Positions 43,549 to 51,794 are shown, counted from the stretch's first letter. The stretch is 64,000 bases of DNA from Xanthobacteraceae bacterium (GCA_019454205.1 CP075369.1:1984001-2048000), one strand, 5' to 3'. A program made the numbers and translations. Notes: generated by a model from the letters alone, not told the origin.

Positions 43549-44001
43549 TTATTTATATTCCTGCAACGCCTCGACGAAGTTCGTGAAGAACTTGTCGGCG
43601 GTTTTCTTGGCCGAACCCGCGATCAGGCGCTGGCCGAGTTGCGCGAGTTTTCCGCCGGTAGCGGCTTCCGCTTTATAAGTGAGCATCGTGCCCTGCCCGG
43701 CATCGGCCAGCGCGACATGGGCTTCGCCCTTCGCAAAACCGGCAACACCGCCCTCACCTTCGCCGACGATCTTGTAGCCGTTCGGCGGGTCCATATCCTC
43801 AAGCTTCACCTTGCCCTTGAAGCGTGCGCTCACCGGACCGATGGAGAGCTTCACGGTCGCCTGGAATTCGGAATCGGAGATTTTCTCCAACGTTTCACAA
43901 CCGGGAATACACTTCTTCAGCATCTCCGGATCGTTCAACGCCCGCCAGACCGTCGCGCGGTCCTGCGGCAGTTCGTATTCTCCGGTCATCTCAAGCGCCA
44001 T
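43549..44001 (-). CDS. coxG: CoxG-like SRPBCC-family protein
   Basis: A 150-residue START/SRPBCC-fold protein of the CoxG group. CoxG recruits CO dehydrogenase to the cytoplasmic membrane in Oligotropha and is thought to help with quinone delivery. Typical sequence is GEYELPQDRATVWRALNDPEMLKKCIPGCETL, seen here as DRATVWRALNDPEML then CIPGCETLEK, plus FKGKVKLED and AATGGKLAQLGQRLI. It lacks the C-terminal membrane anchor found in longer CoxG proteins. The ATG at 44001 follows GGGAGG. It is the first gene of the cox-type cluster on this strand. Confidence 0.9.
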   Translation of the reverse strand: MALEMTGEYELPQDRATVWRALNDPEMLKKCIPGCETLEKISDSEFQATVKLSIGPVSARFKGKVKLEDMDPPNGYKIVGEGEGGVAGFAKGEAHVALADAGQGTMLTYKAEAATGGKLAQLGQRLIAGSAKKTADKFFTNFVEALQEYK

Positions 44002-44283
44002 GGTCGCCTCCCTTACTGTGCGGCTTACCGGCCGCATCTTTTTGAAAATCCTGCGAATTACATAAACGCAAATCCCCGCCAGTGCATCTCGTCACGGACA
44101 TGGCTGCGATCCTGTGTGTACTGCAGCAAATCCGGAGCACATGACAGCTCCGTAAAAACCCCGTTGACGAACCCGCCGCCATAAAAGACGCTTATTATAC
44201 TTTCGTTGCCCTCAAAATTGGCAGCGCAGGTTTGGGATGGCTTCGGCCGAACCCGAAGCTACGGAATATCGGGGCTTTCAATC
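44002..44283. other. 282-base divergent gap between coxG and cfa
   Basis: The region must hold the divergent promoters of coxG (minus) and cfa (plus). TTGACG (44164-44169) and an AT-rich CTTATTATAC (44191-44200) lie upstream of cfa, but their spacing is too wide for a standard sigma-70 pair. A small dyad GGAGC-N8-GCTCC lies near 44132-44149. No gene or known riboswitch was recognised. Confidence 0.35.
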
Positions 44284-45528
44284 ATGCCTTTCTCGCAGTT
44301 GCCGCAAGCTGGCGAACGTCACGAGGGAGCCGCGAACCTCTCGGAAGTATTGAATCACGCCCGTTTTGCAGAGCGCTGGATCGCCCATGTCCTGCGCTCG
44401 CTGAAGATCGGCCATCTCACCATCGTGACCCCATCCGGAATCCGGGTCGAGGGACGCGGCGATACCGACGGGCCGCGCGCTACTCTTATTCTTCATCGCT
44501 GGCGCACCATGCGCCGTCTCATGTTCGGCGGCGACGTCGGATTTGCGGAAGCCTATATCGACGAAGACTGGTCCACGCCCGACCTCGCCTCGCTGATCGA
44601 ACTGGCGGCGCTGAACGAGAAAACGCTGAGCGAAGTGACCGCCGGCCGCCCGCTTTCGCGCTTCCTGCACCGGGTCAGGCATTTGCTGCGCATGAACACA
44701 CGGCGCGGCAGCCGCCGCAACATCGTGGCGCATTACGACCTCGGCAACGAGTTCTACAAGCTCTGGCTCGACAGCGGGATGACATACTCGTCCGCGCTCT
44801 ACGCCTCGCCTTCGCAGCCGCTCGAAGAAGCGCAGGAAAACAAGATTTCGCGGATCATCGAACTGCTCGATCTCAAGGGCGGCGAGCGCGTGCTCGAAAT
44901 CGGCTGCGGCTGGGGACAACTCGCGGAGCGCATCGCGGTTGAAAAAAACTGCCACGTCACCGGCCTGACACTTTCACCCTCGCAACTTGCAATTGCGAAA
45001 CAGCGCCTGCAACAAGCCGGCGTGGCGGAGCGCACTGAAATCCGATTGCAGGATTATCGGGACGTAACCGAGAAATTCGACCGCGTCGTGTCCATCGAGA
45101 TGATCGAGGCGGTCGGCGAGAAATACTGGCCGGCCTATTTCGGAAAGATTTCGGAAGCGCTGAAGCCGGGTGGCAGCGCCGTGTTGCAGGTCATCACGAT
45201 CGCGGAAGAACGCTTCGATTTCTATCGCCGCAATGCGGATTTCATCCAGCGCTACATCTTCCCCGGCGGCATGCTGCCGTCGCACGGCGTCATGCTGGAC
45301 CAGATCAAGCAGGCGGCAATGCGCTTTGTGTCGCTTCAAAATTTCGGCGACAGTTATGCGCGCACGCTCTGCGAATGGAACCGGCGTTTCCAGCGCGCGT
45401 GGCCGCAGATCGAGGCGATGGGCTATAGCCGCCGCTTCAAGCGCACATGGGAATACTATCTCGCCTATTGCGATGGCGGCTTCCGCGCCAAGGCCATCGA
45501 CGTCGGCCTCTACAAGATGGCGAAGTAA
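44284..45528 (+). CDS. cfa: Cyclopropane-fatty-acyl-phospholipid synthase
   Basis: A 414-residue SAM-dependent enzyme that adds a methylene bridge to double bonds of membrane phospholipid acyl chains, usually in stationary phase or stress. The N-terminal domain (about residues 1-125) is lipid-binding. The C-terminal methyltransferase has HYDLGNEFYKLWLD, MTYSSALY, RVLEIGCGWGQLAERIA as SAM motif I, and YIFPGGMLPSHG. The start at 44284 gives the usual length; an in-frame upstream extension to 44206 is poorly conserved in composition. The terminal segment ends near KAIDVGLYKMAK. Confidence 0.93.
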   Translation: MPFSQLPQAGERHEGAANLSEVLNHARFAERWIAHVLRSLKIGHLTIVTPSGIRVEGRGDTDGPRATLILHRWRTMRRLMFGGDVGFAEAYIDEDWSTPDLASLIELAALNEKTLSEVTAGRPLSRFLHRVRHLLRMNTRRGSRRNIVAHYDLGNEFYKLWLDSGMTYSSALYASPSQPLEEAQENKISRIIELLDLKGGERVLEIGCGWGQLAERIAVEKNCHVTGLTLSPSQLAIAKQRLQQAGVAERTEIRLQDYRDVTEKFDRVVSIEMIEAVGEKYWPAYFGKISEALKPGGSAVLQVITIAEERFDFYRRNADFIQRYIFPGGMLPSHGVMLDQIKQAAMRFVSLQNFGDSYARTLCEWNRRFQRAWPQIEAMGYSRRFKRTWEYYLAYCDGGFRAKAIDVGLYKMAK

Positions 45529-46020
45529 CTACGCCGTCTCGAAGTCGCCCTTCTGCGGTGGTGCGAGCGGCGTGAAATTGCAGCGGTCGGGCTTGAGGTC
45601 GATCAGCGGCGTGCCGTCGAGGCAATCCAGCCCCTGCACGAACACTGTATTGCCTTCCAGCTTCACGAACTTCACCAGCGAGGTGCCGATGGGGTTCGGC
45701 CGTACCGGCGAGCGCAGCGAGAATGTACCGCGCGCCTCGCCGTCACTTTTCGGGCTTTGCAGGACAAGATCGCGCCGCGACTTGTCGAGCCAGTAAAGCA
45801 CTTCGAGCGTTTCATATTGCTCGATGCCTTTCAGGCCCGCGACCCAAGGCTCGAAAATCTCGATGCGGCAGACCGGGCCATCCTTGCGGCCCTGCCGCGG
45901 ACATTCCATGCGGTCTGTCCAAGGCGTGTGGATTTTGCCGATGAAGGTCAGCCCCGCATCGTCCGGTACCGGCACGGGCACGGCGACCTCGCCAGTGCGA
46001 ATTTCATCCTTGCGAACCAA
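45529..46020 (-). CDS. trmO: tRNA (N6-threonylcarbamoyladenosine-37)-N6-methyltransferase TrmO family
   Basis: A 163-residue TrmO/TsaA (YaeB) protein. TrmO methylates t6A at position 37 of tRNA-Thr with SAM. The family core is visible: IGKIHTPW at the N-terminus, then GIEQYETLEVLYWLDKSRRD and the signature FSLRSPVRPNPIG, followed by LDCLDGTPLIDLKP. This copy is shorter than E. coli TrmO (235) and lacks its C-terminal domain, as in many alphaproteobacterial forms. It is convergent with cfa, with the two stop codons adjoining. Confidence 0.87.
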   Translation of the reverse strand: MVRKDEIRTGEVAVPVPVPDDAGLTFIGKIHTPWTDRMECPRQGRKDGPVCRIEIFEPWVAGLKGIEQYETLEVLYWLDKSRRDLVLQSPKSDGEARGTFSLRSPVRPNPIGTSLVKFVKLEGNTVFVQGLDCLDGTPLIDLKPDRCNFTPLAPPQKGDFETA

Positions 46021-46148
46021 ACAAACCTCCGTGAACCGCCCGAAAACGCTGCATCGCCGCGTTCAATGCCATTCTAACATGCACCGGCCCCGATTGTTTG
46101 CCCCCGTAAGGTTCGGGTATTCTTGTCGCAGATCGGAGTTCAACCCCA

Positions 46149-46754
46149 ATGGTTACGCGCGGATTTCTGGGCCGTCAGCAGCCCGCCGACATCGAGAAGC
46201 GCCTCCCCGCCGGCCAGTCGCTCACCGACGATTTCCCGGTGCTGTCGGTCGGACCGACGCCGAAGGTGTCGCTCGATAGCTGGTCGTTCATTCTCAAGTT
46301 CGGCCCGAAGGTCGTCGGCCGCTGGACGTGGCAGGAATTCAACGCGTTGCCGCAGACGAAACTCAAGCGCGACATCCACTGCGTCACCACCTGGTCGAAG
46401 TTCGATACCGACTGGGAAGGCGTGATGGTGGACGACCTCCTCGCCGCTGCGAAGCTCGAAGCGCCGACCGGCTTCACGCTCGCGCACTCCTACGACAACT
46501 ATTCGACCAACGTGCCGTTCGCCGACCTGACCGGCGGCCGGGCGATGGTCGCAATCCGCTACGACGGCAAGCCGATCACGGCCGATCACGGCGGTCCTGC
46601 GCGCCTGCTGGTGCCGCATCTTTATTTCTGGAAATCGGCGAAGTGGATCAAGGCGCTGCAATTCACCGAACGCGACGAGCCGGGCTTCTGGGAAAGCAAC
46701 GGCTACCATATGTACGGCGACCCCTGGCGCGAGCAACGTTATTCCGGTGACTGA
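46149..46754 (+). CDS. Sulfite-oxidase-like molybdopterin oxidoreductase
   Basis: A 201-residue single-domain protein of the sulfite oxidase/MsrP superfamily. The molybdenum-coordinating cysteine is C78 in RDIHCVTTWSKFD. LAHSYDNYSTNVPF and DHGGPARLLVPHLYFWKSAKW are the cofactor and active-site loops. It has neither a Tat signal nor a dimerisation domain, so it is a small cytoplasmic form. Its stop codon overlaps the GTG start of a flavin reductase by 8 bases. The pair should form an electron-transfer unit, analogous in logic to MsrPQ but soluble. Substrate unknown. Confidence 0.88.
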   Translation: MVTRGFLGRQQPADIEKRLPAGQSLTDDFPVLSVGPTPKVSLDSWSFILKFGPKVVGRWTWQEFNALPQTKLKRDIHCVTTWSKFDTDWEGVMVDDLLAAAKLEAPTGFTLAHSYDNYSTNVPFADLTGGRAMVAIRYDGKPITADHGGPARLLVPHLYFWKSAKWIKALQFTERDEPGFWESNGYHMYGDPWREQRYSGD

Positions 46755-47502
46755 AGCAAGGAACCCGGCCGCTCCGGGTTCGCGCTGGCAAGAGGCGAAG
46801 ATCGCGAAGATCGAACGCCGCACCCCGCGCGTCACTTCTTTTTTCTTCACGCTTGCAACACCGCTCGCCTTCCGCGCGGGGCAGCATGTGGACGTGCGCC
46901 TCACCGCGCCGGATGGTTACAGCGCGCAACGCAGCTATTCGATCGCGTCGGGACCAGAAGAAACCGCCGCGCTCGAACTCGCCATCGAAAAACTGGACCG
47001 CGGCGAAGTCTCGCCGTTCTTCCATGAAGTCGCGCAGGTAGGCGACGACATCGAATTGCGCGGCCCCATCGGCGGGCATTTCGTCTGGGGCAAGGAAGAT
47101 GGCGGACCAATTTTACTGGTGGGTGCAGGCTCCGGCGTTGCGCCGCTGATGTCGATGATCCGTCATCGCGCGGCTTCCGGCGCGAACACGCCGATGCTGC
47201 TCGTGCTTTCCGCGCGCACATGGGAAGACGTCATCTTCCGCGACGAACTGCTCGCGTTGCACGACCGGAAAGACGGCTTTCAACTCGCGCTGACGCTCAC
47301 GCGCGAAACGCCGCAGCGCGCCGGAGACTATGGCCGCCGCATCGACGCGCCGATGTTCGCAGAAGTGCTGCAACGCCTGCCGCAACCGCTGAAGCGCAGC
47401 TACATCTGCGGCTCGAACGCCTTCGTATCTGTGGCAAGCGACGCGCTGATCGCAGCCGGCACGGAAGCCGGTGCGATCCGCACCGAGCGCTACGGCGTCT
47501 GA
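46747..47502 (+). CDS. Ferredoxin-reductase-like FAD/NAD(P)H oxidoreductase
   Basis: A 251-residue flavoprotein with the FNR fold but no 2Fe-2S domain. FAD binding is shown by RSYSIASGPEE and the pyridine nucleotide site by LLVGAGSGVAPLMSMI; CGSNAFV is the terminal CGxxxxV motif and ERYGV the C-terminal tail. It starts with GTG, overlapping the sulfite-oxidase-like gene, and probably supplies or withdraws its electrons using NAD(P)H. Its end overlaps the convergent alpha/beta hydrolase gene by 13 bases. Confidence 0.88.
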   Translation: MTEARNPAAPGSRWQEAKIAKIERRTPRVTSFFFTLATPLAFRAGQHVDVRLTAPDGYSAQRSYSIASGPEETAALELAIEKLDRGEVSPFFHEVAQVGDDIELRGPIGGHFVWGKEDGGPILLVGAGSGVAPLMSMIRHRAASGANTPMLLVLSARTWEDVIFRDELLALHDRKDGFQLALTLTRETPQRAGDYGRRIDAPMFAEVLQRLPQPLKRSYICGSNAFVSVASDALIAAGTEAGAIRTERYGV

Positions 47503-48275
47503 AGCGCGAGCAGCGTTTCGTCGGGCCGCTCGGACAGCGGTGAATGGCCGGTATCCGGAATCACGACCACGCGCGCATTCGCGAATGACTGCGCCAGCGC
47601 GCGGCCGCTTTTCGCCGGGATCATCTGGTCGCGCTCGCCGAGGATGATCGTCACCGGCACCTTCACTTTCGCCGCTTGCGTAAGCGTATCCTTGTAGGCG
47701 TTGCATGCAGCCAGATCGGAATGGAGTACGCCCGGCTTCATGCTCTCCAGCACGCGCTGCGAGCCGCCAAGCATCCACAGTCCGGAAGCGAGGCTGCCGC
47801 CGAGTTTCGCGCGTCCGCCGAGTCCCCATAATGAAACCATGTCGATTGCGGCGTGGTCGTTCGATTTCGCTGCAGTGAGCAATCCCTCGCCCACCGGCAT
47901 TGCGGTGCCGGAGCCGATCAGCGCGATGCTCGATACCTTGTCCGGATGGCGCGCCGCGGTTTCAATCGCGATCAGCGAACCCATCGAATGTCCCACGATC
48001 TTCGCGGGCTTCGCTTTCACGGCGTCCAGCAGCGCGGCGACGAAATCCGCCATCGCCGGAATATCGCCGAGCGGAACGCCGCCGGACTTTCCGTGCCCCG
48101 GCAGATCGGGGGCCAGCACCGCGTAGCCGTGATGCGCGAACCAACGGCTATGCAGCGCCCATGTCGAATGATCGAACCCCGCGCCGTGCAGCAGCACGAC
48201 CGCAGGCAGCGAAGCATCGAACGGCCTGCCGCCATTCGCGATGAAGGTGTCGATCCCGTTCACGGTGACGCGCAT
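47490..48275 (-). CDS. Alpha/beta hydrolase
   Basis: A 261-residue alpha/beta-hydrolase-fold enzyme, probably an esterase or similar. The oxyanion motif is VLLHGAGFDHSTW, the nucleophile serine lies in VGHSMGSLIAI, the acid is in ILGERDQMIP and the catalytic histidine in DTGHSPLSERP, so the triad is complete. Substrate is not predictable. It ends inside the last codons of the convergent flavin reductase gene and starts 3 bases after the metY stop, suggesting it is transcribed behind metY. Confidence 0.9.
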   Translation of the reverse strand: MRVTVNGIDTFIANGGRPFDASLPAVVLLHGAGFDHSTWALHSRWFAHHGYAVLAPDLPGHGKSGGVPLGDIPAMADFVAALLDAVKAKPAKIVGHSMGSLIAIETAARHPDKVSSIALIGSGTAMPVGEGLLTAAKSNDHAAIDMVSLWGLGGRAKLGGSLASGLWMLGGSQRVLESMKPGVLHSDLAACNAYKDTLTQAAKVKVPVTIILGERDQMIPAKSGRALAQSFANARVVVIPDTGHSPLSERPDETLLALQTP

Positions 48276-48278
48276 GGC

Positions 48279-49574
48279 TCAACCCTTCTGCGAGAAGCGC
48301 AGCGCCTGCGCGAGATCGTCGATGATGTCGGCCGCTGCCTCGATGCCGACCGAGAGCCGGATCAGTTCCTCGCCGATTCCGGCGGCCTTGAGTTGCGCGG
48401 CATCCATCTGCTGGTGCGTGGTGCTGGCCGGATGAATGACCAGCGATTTCGCGTCGCCCACGTTGGCAAGATGGCTCACCAGCCGCAGTGCCTCGATGAA
48501 TTTCCTGCCTGCCGCGCGCCCGCCCTTGATGCCGAACGAGACGATGGAGCCGGACCCACGGGGCAGCAATTCTTTCGCGAGCGCATGATCGGGATGATCC
48601 GGCAGCGTCGGGTGCAGCACCCATTCCACCGCCGGATTCTTTTTCAGGAAATCCAGCACCGCCGCGGTGTTCGCCACATGTCGCTCGACGCGAACGCCGA
48701 GCGTCTCCACGCCTTGCAATAACTGGAACGCATTGGTCGGTGAAATGCACGCGCCGAAATCGCGCAATCCTTCGGTACGCGCGCGCATGATGAAGGCGGA
48801 AGGGCCGAACTGCTCGGTGAAAACGATGCCGTGATACCCGGCATAGGGTTCGGTCAGCTGCGGAAACTTGCCCGACTTGTCCCAGTCGAACCTGCCGCCA
48901 TCGACGATCACGCCGCCGATGGCGATGCCGTGTCCGCCAATCCACTTCGTCGTGGAGTGCATGACGAGATCGGCGCCGAGCGCAATCGGTTGGCTCAGGA
49001 ACGGCGTCGCGAACGTATTGTCGATCAGGAGCGGAATCCCCGCTTCATGCGCGATCGCCGAGACTTTCGGGATATCCAGCACTTCAAGGCCGGGATTGCC
49101 GATGGTTTCCCCGATCATGAGCCGTGTGTTCGGCTTGATCGCCGCGCGCATGCCCGCGAAGTCGCGCGGCTTCACGAAGGTCGTGGTGATTCCGAAGCGC
49201 GGCAGCGTATGCGCCAGCAGATTGATGGTGCCACCGTAGAGCGACGCGGAAGCGACGATGTGGTCGCCTGCATTCAGGATGGTGACGATGGCAAGATGAA
49301 TCGCCGCCATGCCGCTCGCCGTGCAGACCGCGCCGACGCCGCCTTCCAGTGCGGCCAGTCGCTCCTCCAGCACCGACGTCGTCGGATTGGAAATGCGCGT
49401 ATAGATGTTTCCCGCGCGCTCCAGATTAAAGAGCGCAGCGGCATGATCGGTGTCCTGAAACACATAGGAAGTAGTCTGGTAGATCGGCACCGCGCGCGCG
49501 CCGGTCGCGGGATCGGGATGCTGGCCTGCATGCAGGCTCAGGGTTTCGAAGGCGGGCGGTTTCGGTGCGGACAT
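48279..49574 (-). CDS. metY: O-acetylhomoserine sulfhydrylase (aminocarboxypropyltransferase)
   Basis: A 431-residue PLP enzyme of the Cys/Met metabolism family. It makes homocysteine from O-acetylhomoserine and sulfide. Features are TLSLHAGQHPDPATGARAVP at the start, YTRISNPTTSVLEERLAALEGG, ASGMAAIHLAI, and the PLP lysine in MHSTTKWIGGHG. The insertion length (about 430 residues) separates MetY from the shorter MetB/MetZ types. No SAM-II riboswitch was recognisable in the 87-base upstream gap, although these often control met genes in Alphaproteobacteria. Confidence 0.93.
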   Translation of the reverse strand: MSAPKPPAFETLSLHAGQHPDPATGARAVPIYQTTSYVFQDTDHAAALFNLERAGNIYTRISNPTTSVLEERLAALEGGVGAVCTASGMAAIHLAIVTILNAGDHIVASASLYGGTINLLAHTLPRFGITTTFVKPRDFAGMRAAIKPNTRLMIGETIGNPGLEVLDIPKVSAIAHEAGIPLLIDNTFATPFLSQPIALGADLVMHSTTKWIGGHGIAIGGVIVDGGRFDWDKSGKFPQLTEPYAGYHGIVFTEQFGPSAFIMRARTEGLRDFGACISPTNAFQLLQGVETLGVRVERHVANTAAVLDFLKKNPAVEWVLHPTLPDHPDHALAKELLPRGSGSIVSFGIKGGRAAGRKFIEALRLVSHLANVGDAKSLVIHPASTTHQQMDAAQLKAAGIGEELIRLSVGIEAAADIIDDLAQALRFSQKG

Positions 49575-49661
49575 TTTCGGTTTCCGGCGCTGCGAAAGTG
49601 TTTCTTCTCAACACAAATTCGGCAGGCAAGCTATAGTGCGGCTGCGAACCGAGCCGGGGCC

Positions 49662-50522
49662 ATGATACGAATGCCGCGCCTTATCCTTCTGGGCTTACTT
49701 TTATTAGGTGCGTGTATTTTGCCTACGGATGCCCAGCAGCGCTGGCAAACCCTGCCCCCGACCCCGTCGCTTCCCTCTCCGACCGGGACCGGATTCGTCG
49801 AAGTGAAGGGCGCGCGCATTTGGTACGCGACCTTCGGCAACATCAAAGGCCCCGCCATCACGCTGCTGCATGGTGGCGTCGGCAATTCGAATTACTGGGG
49901 TCATCTGGTTCGCACGCTTTCGCCGGATTACCACGTGGTCGTGATGGACAGCCGCGGGCATGGCCGCAGCCCCTATGATGGCAAGCCCATCTCCTACGAA
50001 CAGATGGCGGACGACATGATCGTGGTGCTCGATGCGCTCAAGATCGAGCGGAGCGCCGCCGTGGGCTGGAGCGATGGTGCCAATACCGGCATTTATCTGG
50101 GGCTGAAATACGGGCCGCGCATCACGGGCCTGTTCCTGTTCGCCGGCAACTATCACATCAATGGAATGCAGAAGTCCGGCGGCAGCGCTGCTGCGAGCAC
50201 ATATTTCGCGCGCGTGCAGAAAGAATATCTGGAGCTATCGCCCGCGCCGAAAGCCTACGCGGCATTTCGTGCAGCACTCTCCGCAATGTGGCGGGCACAG
50301 CCGCAGCTTGCGCGCGCGGAACTGAAAAAGATCACCGTTCCGGTCTGGGTAGTGCAAGCCGAGCGCGAAGAACTGATCGCGCATCCGCATGCGAAGGAAA
50401 TGGCGGCGGCGATTCCAAATGCGAAATTCGTTTCGCTTCCCGGTGTCGGTCACTTCGCGCTGCTTCAGGACCCCGCGCACTTCGACGCGGAAGTCGTGCG
50501 CTTTATGCAGAGCCTGCGCTGA
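49662..50522 (+). CDS. Exported alpha/beta hydrolase, predicted lipoprotein
   Basis: A 286-residue hydrolase with an N-terminal hydrophobic segment and lipobox-like LLLGAC, so it is probably secreted and lipid-anchored. The fold is intact: LLHGGVGNSNYWG (oxyanion), VMDSRGHGRS, nucleophile serine in VGWSDGANTGIYLG, and histidine in PGVGHFALLQDP. The reading frame is open far upstream, but the ATG at 49662 starts at the signal sequence. Substrate unknown; sequence style is that of the broad bacterial alpha/beta hydrolase group. Divergent from metY. Confidence 0.87.
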   Translation: MIRMPRLILLGLLLLGACILPTDAQQRWQTLPPTPSLPSPTGTGFVEVKGARIWYATFGNIKGPAITLLHGGVGNSNYWGHLVRTLSPDYHVVVMDSRGHGRSPYDGKPISYEQMADDMIVVLDALKIERSAAVGWSDGANTGIYLGLKYGPRITGLFLFAGNYHINGMQKSGGSAAASTYFARVQKEYLELSPAPKAYAAFRAALSAMWRAQPQLARAELKKITVPVWVVQAEREELIAHPHAKEMAAAIPNAKFVSLPGVGHFALLQDPAHFDAEVVRFMQSLR

Positions 50523-50529
50523 CGCACTC

Positions 50530-51372
50530 TCAATCCCATTCGATCAGGTCTTGCAGCCCCTTGCGGTTGAGGATGCCGAGCTTGCGCCCGTCGAGATGGA
50601 TGAGCTTCGCGGCCTTGAACCTGCCGAGCACCTTGCAGACGTGAACAGCGGTCAGGCCTGTCGCATCGGCGATTTGCTGCTGGCGCACCGGAAACTCGAT
50701 GGTGTTATCCCTGGCCTGTCCGCGCCTTTCCATGCGGTCGAACAGCGAACAAAGCACCCGCGCAATCCGCGCCTCCGCCGAGCGGCGGCTGAGATCGAGG
50801 CTGAGCTGGTCGTTGCGCTCGCGCTCCTCGCCAAGCGATTTTCCGAGCGAGCCGACCCACGCCGGATTTTTTGCAATCGCTTCCAGCAAGTCGGCGCGTT
50901 TTAACTTGCGACAAGAAACCTGGGAAACCGCATCGATCGCCCGGCCCGAACAAGGCTCGAAAAGGTAGTTCACCGAAGCAGGGTCGCCCGCGAGCAGAAA
51001 CGAAACGATCTGCCGCCGTCCGCTCGGCACGCTCACCGAAACCGCGGCCCATCCCGAACAGATCACCGGCACGGTTTCGGAAATTTCGCGCTGGTGCAGA
51101 ATCGGACGGCGCGCCGGCACGACCTGCACCACCGATGCGACCGGGAGCGTACCGGCACGGCGATTGTTTTCGGGATCGCCTTTGATTCCGAAACCCGGAC
51201 ACGCATTGATCTGCCGGACGAAACAACCCTTGCATGTCGGCAGGAAACGGCCTTCGGCCGTCTGGCTTTCCGTAGCTTCAGGCAACGCGGGGACGATATT
51301 CGTCCGCGCATTCATCGCCAGAACATCGTTCGCCTTGATCTCATGCAGCGGATGTTCGTTCGCTTTCAGCAT
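50530..51372 (-). CDS. Crp/Fnr-family regulator with FNR-type cysteines
   Basis: A 280-residue transcription factor. Four cysteines are placed as in FNR/FnrN: C47, C50 and C58 (C-x2-C-x7-C in PTCKGCFVRQINACPG) plus C154 in SQVSCRKLKRADL, 96 residues later (93 in E. coli FNR). This suggests an O2-labile [4Fe-4S] cluster. The cyclic-nucleotide fold occupies about residues 80-190. The C-terminal helix-turn-helix QQQIADATGLTAVHVCKVLGR has V243, C246 and K247 where FNR has E209, S212 and R213, so DNA specificity may differ. The ATG at 51372 has GGAGGG. A near-FNR box lies upstream. Confidence 0.87.
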   Translation of the reverse strand: MLKANEHPLHEIKANDVLAMNARTNIVPALPEATESQTAEGRFLPTCKGCFVRQINACPGFGIKGDPENNRRAGTLPVASVVQVVPARRPILHQREISETVPVICSGWAAVSVSVPSGRRQIVSFLLAGDPASVNYLFEPCSGRAIDAVSQVSCRKLKRADLLEAIAKNPAWVGSLGKSLGEERERNDQLSLDLSRRSAEARIARVLCSLFDRMERRGQARDNTIEFPVRQQQIADATGLTAVHVCKVLGRFKAAKLIHLDGRKLGILNRKGLQDLIEWD

Positions 51373-51429
51373 TGCGCCCTCCGAATCATTTCCCGAAAGA
51401 ATCTTAGTGAAAGTCACGCAAGCAATGTA

Positions 51430-51443
51430 TTGATGTAGATGAA
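51430..51443. promoter_or_regulatory. Near-match FNR/FixK box
   Basis: TTGATGTAGATGAA matches TTGAT-N4-ATCAA except for one base in the second half. It lies 57-71 bases upstream of the ATG of the four-cysteine regulator, a fitting place for autoregulation or control by FixK. Confidence 0.4.
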
Positions 51444-51697
51444 TCGTTTTGCTAATTACAGGTTGTAACGACAGGTTGCGCGATTCGTTTTCGCGCTAAG
51501 AAAGTTTTTGTTCGCGCAGAATTTTCTGTGACGACGCTACTTGCTTTGAGTGAACACGCACCGGCGCGAAGTTTTATGCATGCGTGTTGAATTGTTTTCG
51601 TGGAATGCCATCAAAAAAGCGCGCGATGCTTTATGCGCGAAAAGAAAAAAGCATTCAAAAACTTGGCGCAGATTATATTTCCAGATCAATCGTCCAG

Positions 51698-51727
51698 TTG
51701 ATCGTAATTTTCTCCGCAGCACATAAT
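51698..51727 (+). promoter_or_regulatory. Candidate sigma-70 promoter of the response regulator operon
   Basis: TTGATC (51698-51703), an 18-base spacer and CATAAT (51722-51727) give a plausible -35/-10 pair, placing transcription start near 51734, shortly before the possible ATG codons at 51759 and 51795. The -35 is one half of the dyad GATCAA-N8-TTGATC, so a bound regulator would compete with RNA polymerase. Confidence 0.4.
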
Positions 51728-51794
51728 GCGCGGCAACTATCCTTAGGCTTTCCCGCGCATGATCTTCACGGCCATTCCTGCCGCCGTGGATTTC

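Larger units (their letters stand above)
51373..51758. other. AT-rich intergenic region between the FNR-type regulator and the response regulator
   Basis: The longest gene-free stretch of the window (386 bases), clearly lower in GC than its flanks. It holds the near-FNR box, a dyad AACACGCA/TGCGTGTT (51553-51560 and 51581-51588), the dyad GATCAA-N8-TTGATC (51684-51703) and a candidate promoter for the response regulator. Short open frames on both strands lack ribosome binding sites and recognisable features, so I do not call a gene here. Confidence 0.5.

Noticed and set aside
44164..44200. Sigma-70 promoter for cfa built from TTGACG and TTATTATAC
   Set aside because: Spacing between the two elements is about 23 bases, outside the usual 16-18.
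49575..49661. Possible SAM-II riboswitch upstream of metY
   Set aside because: Conserved SAM-II pseudoknot sequences are not recognisable in the 87-base gap.
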